A DNA stretch of 64,000 bases, from contig CAUCQW010000004.1 in assembly GCA_958445065.1 (NCBI GenBank), forward strand, positions 62,001 to 126,000, read 5' to 3'. Origin of the DNA: an uncultured Collinsella sp. (GTDB taxonomy: Bacteria; Actinomycetota; Coriobacteriia; Coriobacteriales; Coriobacteriaceae). Below are positions 60,369-64,000 of the stretch, in pieces; within the stretch, counting starts at the first letter, position 1; the number at the start of each line of letters is the position of its first letter. Both the position numbers and the translations under genes were made by a program. The notes beneath the pieces are model-generated. The model was not told the origin of the DNA. It saw nothing but the letters and a program-made list of their open reading frames with translations, and searched no databases.

Positions 60369-61283
60369 ATGGGGGAGAACGTGCTCAAGTTCGGTACCTA
60401 CGTCCGTGTTGGAAACGCGGCCGAAGCCTATGAGCTCTTGCAGAAGAACCGCAACAACAAGATTGTGGGCGGTGGCATCTGGATGCGCCTGGGTTCGCGT
60501 CGCGTGGCGACGGCGATTGACCTTTCGGACTGCGGACTCGATCAGATCGAGGAGACCGAGACCGAGTTTCGCATCGGTGCCATGTGCACGCTGCGCCAGC
60601 TCGAGCGCCATACTGGGCTCAACGCGCTTGTCAACCATGTCTTTGAGTTCGCCGTCCACGATATCGTGGGCGTGCAGCTGCGCAACACCGCCACGGTGGG
60701 CGGCAGCATCTACGGTCGCTTTGGCTTCTCGGACGTGCTCTCCGCCTTCCTCGCGCTCGATTCGTACGTTGAGCTGACGGGTGCCGGCCGCGTGCCGCTC
60801 GCCGAGTTCGTGGACATGGGCTACGTGCGCGACGTGATCGAGTACGTGGTGGTCGTTAAGCACGATTACCGTGCGAGCTACGAGGCCGTGCGCAAGGCCG
60901 CGACCGACTTCCCCTCCTTAAACGTCACCGCCGCCTGGTGGGACAACAGCTGGCATGTCACCGTGGGTGCCCGTCCGCTGCGCGCGACCCTGCTGCAGGG
61001 CGAGGCATGTGGCCTTATCGGCAAGCAGCCTTCCGAGGACGAGCTGCGCTCCCTGGCCGCGTCCGTACGCGCGCTGAGCTACGGCACCAATATGTGGGGC
61101 TCGGCCGACTACCGCCGCCGCATCTCGGCCCCGCTTGCCGTCCAGGCCGTGCGCCGCGCCGCCGGCATCGAGCTTTCGGCTGCGCTTGCCCGCGAGCTCG
61201 AGGGCGTGCAAGTGCCTAAGTTTGCCACGGACGAGTATTCCTGCCGCCGCGTGCCCGGCGTCGATTCTAGCGAGGTGCGCTAA
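60369..61283 (+). CDS. FAD-binding subunit of a molybdenum hydroxylase (YgfM/XdhB-like)
   Basis: 304 aa. CO-dehydrogenase/xanthine-dehydrogenase FAD-binding domain: IVGGGIWMRLG near residue 35 (FAD pyrophosphate loop) and the NTATVGGSIYGRFGFSD block near 113. Transfers electrons between the hydroxylase and NAD or another acceptor. The start is ATG 60369 or GTG 60381; neither has ideal spacing. Stop and start overlap (TAATG) with the next gene. Confidence 0.85.
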   Translation: MGENVLKFGTYVRVGNAAEAYELLQKNRNNKIVGGGIWMRLGSRRVATAIDLSDCGLDQIEETETEFRIGAMCTLRQLERHTGLNALVNHVFEFAVHDIVGVQLRNTATVGGSIYGRFGFSDVLSAFLALDSYVELTGAGRVPLAEFVDMGYVRDVIEYVVVVKHDYRASYEAVRKAATDFPSLNVTAAWWDNSWHVTVGARPLRATLLQGEACGLIGKQPSEDELRSLAASVRALSYGTNMWGSADYRRRISAPLAVQAVRRAAGIELSAALARELEGVQVPKFATDEYSCRRVPGVDSSEVR

Positions 61284-64000
61284 TGGCTGCCAAACTCATC
61301 GATCTTTCCTTTACGCTCAACGGTCGCAAGGTCAAGGTTCAGATTGCCCCCGATACCATGCTCTTTTCGCTGCTGCGCGAGCAGGGCTGCGCGTCGGTGC
61401 GCTGCGCCTGCGAGACCACCAACTGCGGCCTGTGCACGGTGTGGCTCGACGGCGACCCGGTGCTGAGCTGCTCGGTTCCCGCCGCCCGTGTTGAGGGTCA
61501 CACCATCACCACGCTCGAGGGCCTCAAGGCCGAGTCCGAGGCGCTCGCCCGCGTGATGGCTGCCGAAGGCGCCGAGCAGTGCGGTTTTTGCGCCCCCGGC
61601 CTCATCATGAACGTGCTGGCGCTTGCCCGCGCCGCCAAGGAGGACCCGAGCCTCGTCGCCACGCGCGAGGAGCTCTCGCGCCAGCTGGCCGGCAACCTCT
61701 GCCGTTGCAGCGGCTACGAGAGCCAGCTGCGTGCCATCGTTCGCTTCCTCAACGAGTCCGGCGTGCAGGTGGGCTTTGAGATGCCCGAGCTGCCCGTCAA
61801 CGATACGAGCTGCGACGGTGTCGCGTACAAGCAGATCACCCACAAGCAGCCCAAGAAGGATTCGAAGGCCTTGCTCGAGGGCCGTCCTGTCTACACGGGC
61901 GACATGGTGCCCGCCGGCGCGCTTATCGTTAAGCTCAAGCGCAGCCCGTATGCTCGCGCCAAGATCCGCTCCATCGATACGTCGCGCGCCCTGAAGGTGC
62001 CCGGCGTCGTGGGTGTCTACACCTACGAGGACGTGCCCAAGCGGCGCTTTACCATCGCCGGCCAGAGCTATCCGCAGCCGAGTCCCTACGACCGCCTGAT
62101 TCTCGAGAACCTCGTCCGTTACCAAAACGAGGAGGTGGCGATCGTCGCCGCCGAGACTGAGGAGGCTGCCGACAAGGCGCTCAAACTCATTAAGGTCGAC
62201 TATGAGGTGCTCGAGCCGCTGCTCGACTTTACCCAGGCACTCGATAATGACATCGTGGTTCACCCCGAGGGCGACGTGACCTTTATGTTCCCGCAGGGCG
62301 GCGACGTTGCTCGCAACCTGGTGTGCAGCGGTACCAGCGATTTTGGCGATCTGGACGAGGCCTTCGCCCAGAGCGACATCGTCTTCACCCGCACCTACAC
62401 CAGCCAGGCCACCCAGACTGCGCCCATGGAGACCTTCCGTGCCTTCGCGACGACCGACGCCTTCGGCCGCATTTCGGTGACCACCTCCACGCAGGTGCCC
62501 TTCCACGTGCGCCGCATGGTCGCGCAGTCGCTCGATATTCCGCAGTCGCAGGTGCAGGTCATTAAGCCGCGCATCGGCGGCGGCTTTGGCTCCAAGCAGA
62601 CGGGCTGCTGCGAGATCTTCGTTGCGTTTGTGACGCAGCAGACCGGCCGTCCGAGCTACTGCTGCTACACCCGTGAGGAGACCATCACCGCGGGCAACTC
62701 GCGCCACCAGATGCAGATGACCGTTAAGCTGGGCGCCATGAACGACGGCACCATCACGGCCATCGATCTGCATACGCTCTCCAACGCCGGCGCGTACGGC
62801 GAGCACGCTACCACGACGATCGGCCTTTCGGGCCACAAGAGCCTGCCCATCTACAACCACGTAAAGGCGAGCCGCTTTAGGTGGGACGCCGTCTACACCA
62901 ACACCAACCGCGGCGGCGCGTATCGCGGCTATGGTGCCACCCAGGGCCAGTTTGCCGTGGAGAGCGCCGTCAACGAGCTCGCCGACATGCTGCACATGGA
63001 CCCCGCCGATTTGCGCCTTAAGAACATGGTGCGCGAGGGCGAGGTCATGCCGCAGTACTACAACGAGAAGCTCAACGCCTGCGCGCTCGACCGCTGTCTG
63101 CTGCGCGCGATGGACATGATCGGTTGGCGCGACAAGCCGCTGGCCGTGGACCTGGGCGACCGCGTGCGCGCCCTTGGCTGCGCGCTCACCATGCAGGGAT
63201 CGGGCATCTCCAACGTGGATATCGCCGGCATCGACATGCGCTTGGAAGAGGACGGCTTCATTACCATCGGCACCGGCGCCACCGATAACGGCATGGGCGT
63301 CGACACGATCCTGGCGCAGATTGCCGCCGAGGAGCTGGGCGTCGAGAGCTCGCTCATTGTGGTGCGCGGCGTGGACACCGACCTGTCGCCGTTCGATGCC
63401 GGCTCGTACGCGAGCTCGGGCACGTACGTGACGGGCCTTGCCGCCAAGAACGCCGCGACCGAGTTGCGCGAGAAGATTTGCGCCAAGGCCGCCCGGATGT
63501 GGGACGTTGACGCCGCCGACGTGGTCTTCGATGGCCAGTACGTGCGCCTGTCCGACGAGCGTGCCGCGCGCGAGCAGAACCGCTACCTCACGCTGCGCGA
63601 CTTTGCCAACCTGTGTGTCAAGAACATCGCGGGCGGCGACGCGCTGACCTCGCACGCCTCTGCCTGCCTGCCCGTATCGCCTCCGCCGTTTATGGCCGGC
63701 ATTGCCGAGGTCGAGGTCGACAAGGCCACTGGCAAGGTGACCGTGGTGGATTACGCCGCTGCCGTTGACTGCGGCACCGTGATCAACGAGGCGCTTGCGC
63801 GCGTCCAGGCCGAGGGCGGCATTGCCCAGGGTATCGGCCACGCGCTCTACGAGATCGTCGAGCACGATGAGCGCGGCCGCCTGCGCACCGGTAACTTTAT
63901 GAGCTATAAGTTGCCCACGCGCCTGGATATCGGCAGCATTCGCGTGGCCTTTGAGCCGAGTTACGAGCCGACGGGTCCGTTTGGCGCCAAGTCGATCGGC
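61283..64000 (+). CDS. Fused 2Fe-2S / molybdenum hydroxylase (XdhD/YgfN-like), 3' end missing
   Basis: Open for 906 codons to the window edge with no stop, so the gene is partial. Residues 1-~160 are the iron-sulfur part with two [2Fe-2S] sites: CACETTNCGLC and CGFCAPG / CRCSGY. The molybdenum part follows: APMETFRAFA, PRIGGGFGSKQ, RGGAYRGYGATQGQFA and a GSYASSGTYVTG block, as in aldehyde/xanthine oxidoreductases. A one-chain Fe-S plus Mo protein next to an FAD subunit matches XdhD-YgfM and the selenium-dependent molybdenum hydroxylases. Substrate could be a purine; this is inference. Confidence 0.87.
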   Translation, partial: MAAKLIDLSFTLNGRKVKVQIAPDTMLFSLLREQGCASVRCACETTNCGLCTVWLDGDPVLSCSVPAARVEGHTITTLEGLKAESEALARVMAAEGAEQCGFCAPGLIMNVLALARAAKEDPSLVATREELSRQLAGNLCRCSGYESQLRAIVRFLNESGVQVGFEMPELPVNDTSCDGVAYKQITHKQPKKDSKALLEGRPVYTGDMVPAGALIVKLKRSPYARAKIRSIDTSRALKVPGVVGVYTYEDVPKRRFTIAGQSYPQPSPYDRLILENLVRYQNEEVAIVAAETEEAADKALKLIKVDYEVLEPLLDFTQALDNDIVVHPEGDVTFMFPQGGDVARNLVCSGTSDFGDLDEAFAQSDIVFTRTYTSQATQTAPMETFRAFATTDAFGRISVTTSTQVPFHVRRMVAQSLDIPQSQVQVIKPRIGGGFGSKQTGCCEIFVAFVTQQTGRPSYCCYTREETITAGNSRHQMQMTVKLGAMNDGTITAIDLHTLSNAGAYGEHATTTIGLSGHKSLPIYNHVKASRFRWDAVYTNTNRGGAYRGYGATQGQFAVESAVNELADMLHMDPADLRLKNMVREGEVMPQYYNEKLNACALDRCLLRAMDMIGWRDKPLAVDLGDRVRALGCALTMQGSGISNVDIAGIDMRLEEDGFITIGTGATDNGMGVDTILAQIAAEELGVESSLIVVRGVDTDLSPFDAGSYASSGTYVTGLAAKNAATELREKICAKAARMWDVDAADVVFDGQYVRLSDERAAREQNRYLTLRDFANLCVKNIAGGDALTSHASACLPVSPPPFMAGIAEVEVDKATGKVTVVDYAAAVDCGTVINEALARVQAEGGIAQGIGHALYEIVEHDERGRLRTGNFMSYKLPTRLDIGSIRVAFEPSYEPTGPFGAKSIG

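Overview
The window comes from a GC-rich, strictly anaerobic actinobacterium, most likely a Collinsella-type member of the Coriobacteriia. The pointers are high GC at third codon positions, GAAAGG-type Shine-Dalgarno sequences, a four-domain S1 protein, a selenocysteine formate dehydrogenase linked to a group 4 hydrogenase, and double-cubane-cluster reductases. The genus is an inference; there is no rRNA operon here to confirm it.

Layout. Positions 1-20000 hold mostly housekeeping genes: two HAD phosphatases, argG and argH, ndk, rpiB, an L-cysteine desulfidase-family gene, rpsA, the RNase P RNA (rnpB), an IMPACT-family protein, a PLP sulfhydrylase, an MFS exporter, xpt, a GGQ release-factor-like protein, a lipid kinase and a CLC channel. 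From 19083 to the end the window is dominated by molybdenum, selenium and formate/H2 metabolism: moeA-mogA, modABC, two double-cubane proteins with their activase, selD (itself with an in-frame UGA), yedF, a DUF3343 protein, a cysteine desulfurase-like enzyme, and brnQ. tRNA-Pro and tRNA-Gly and a small accessory patch follow (an AbiEi/DUF559-like gene between palindromic repeats, then an antitoxin/PIN toxin pair). Next comes a formate hydrogenlyase locus (HycB-like protein, Sec-FdhF, hyfABCDEFGHI, hycH, hycI, focA), a lone molybdoenzyme, selA-selB-selC, mobA, a second DUF3343 protein with a Cys-rich tail, gdhA, and an FAD subunit followed by a fused Fe-S/molybdenum hydroxylase cut by the window end.

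How it fits together. ModABC imports molybdate; MogA, MoeA and MobA turn it into bis-MGD cofactor; SelD, SelA, SelB and tRNA-Sec insert selenocysteine into FdhF and SelD; YedF, DUF3343 and the desulfurase are candidates for delivering selenium. FdhF plus the Hyf membrane complex would convert formate to CO2 and H2, with FocA moving formate.

Most notable non-gene signals: (1) a structured RNA element in four copies (7688, 10781, 26225, 27522), all in the same orientation after + strand genes, with covarying stems and a conserved asymmetric internal loop; (2) an arginine-rich 24-codon leader ORF and a long-range 13-bp helix upstream of argG; (3) a four-copy family of 67-71 bp palindromes beginning AGTTGCGGTGAAAT; (4) a second leader ORF upstream of the first double-cubane gene. 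These were found by eye; alignment and database searches have not been run.
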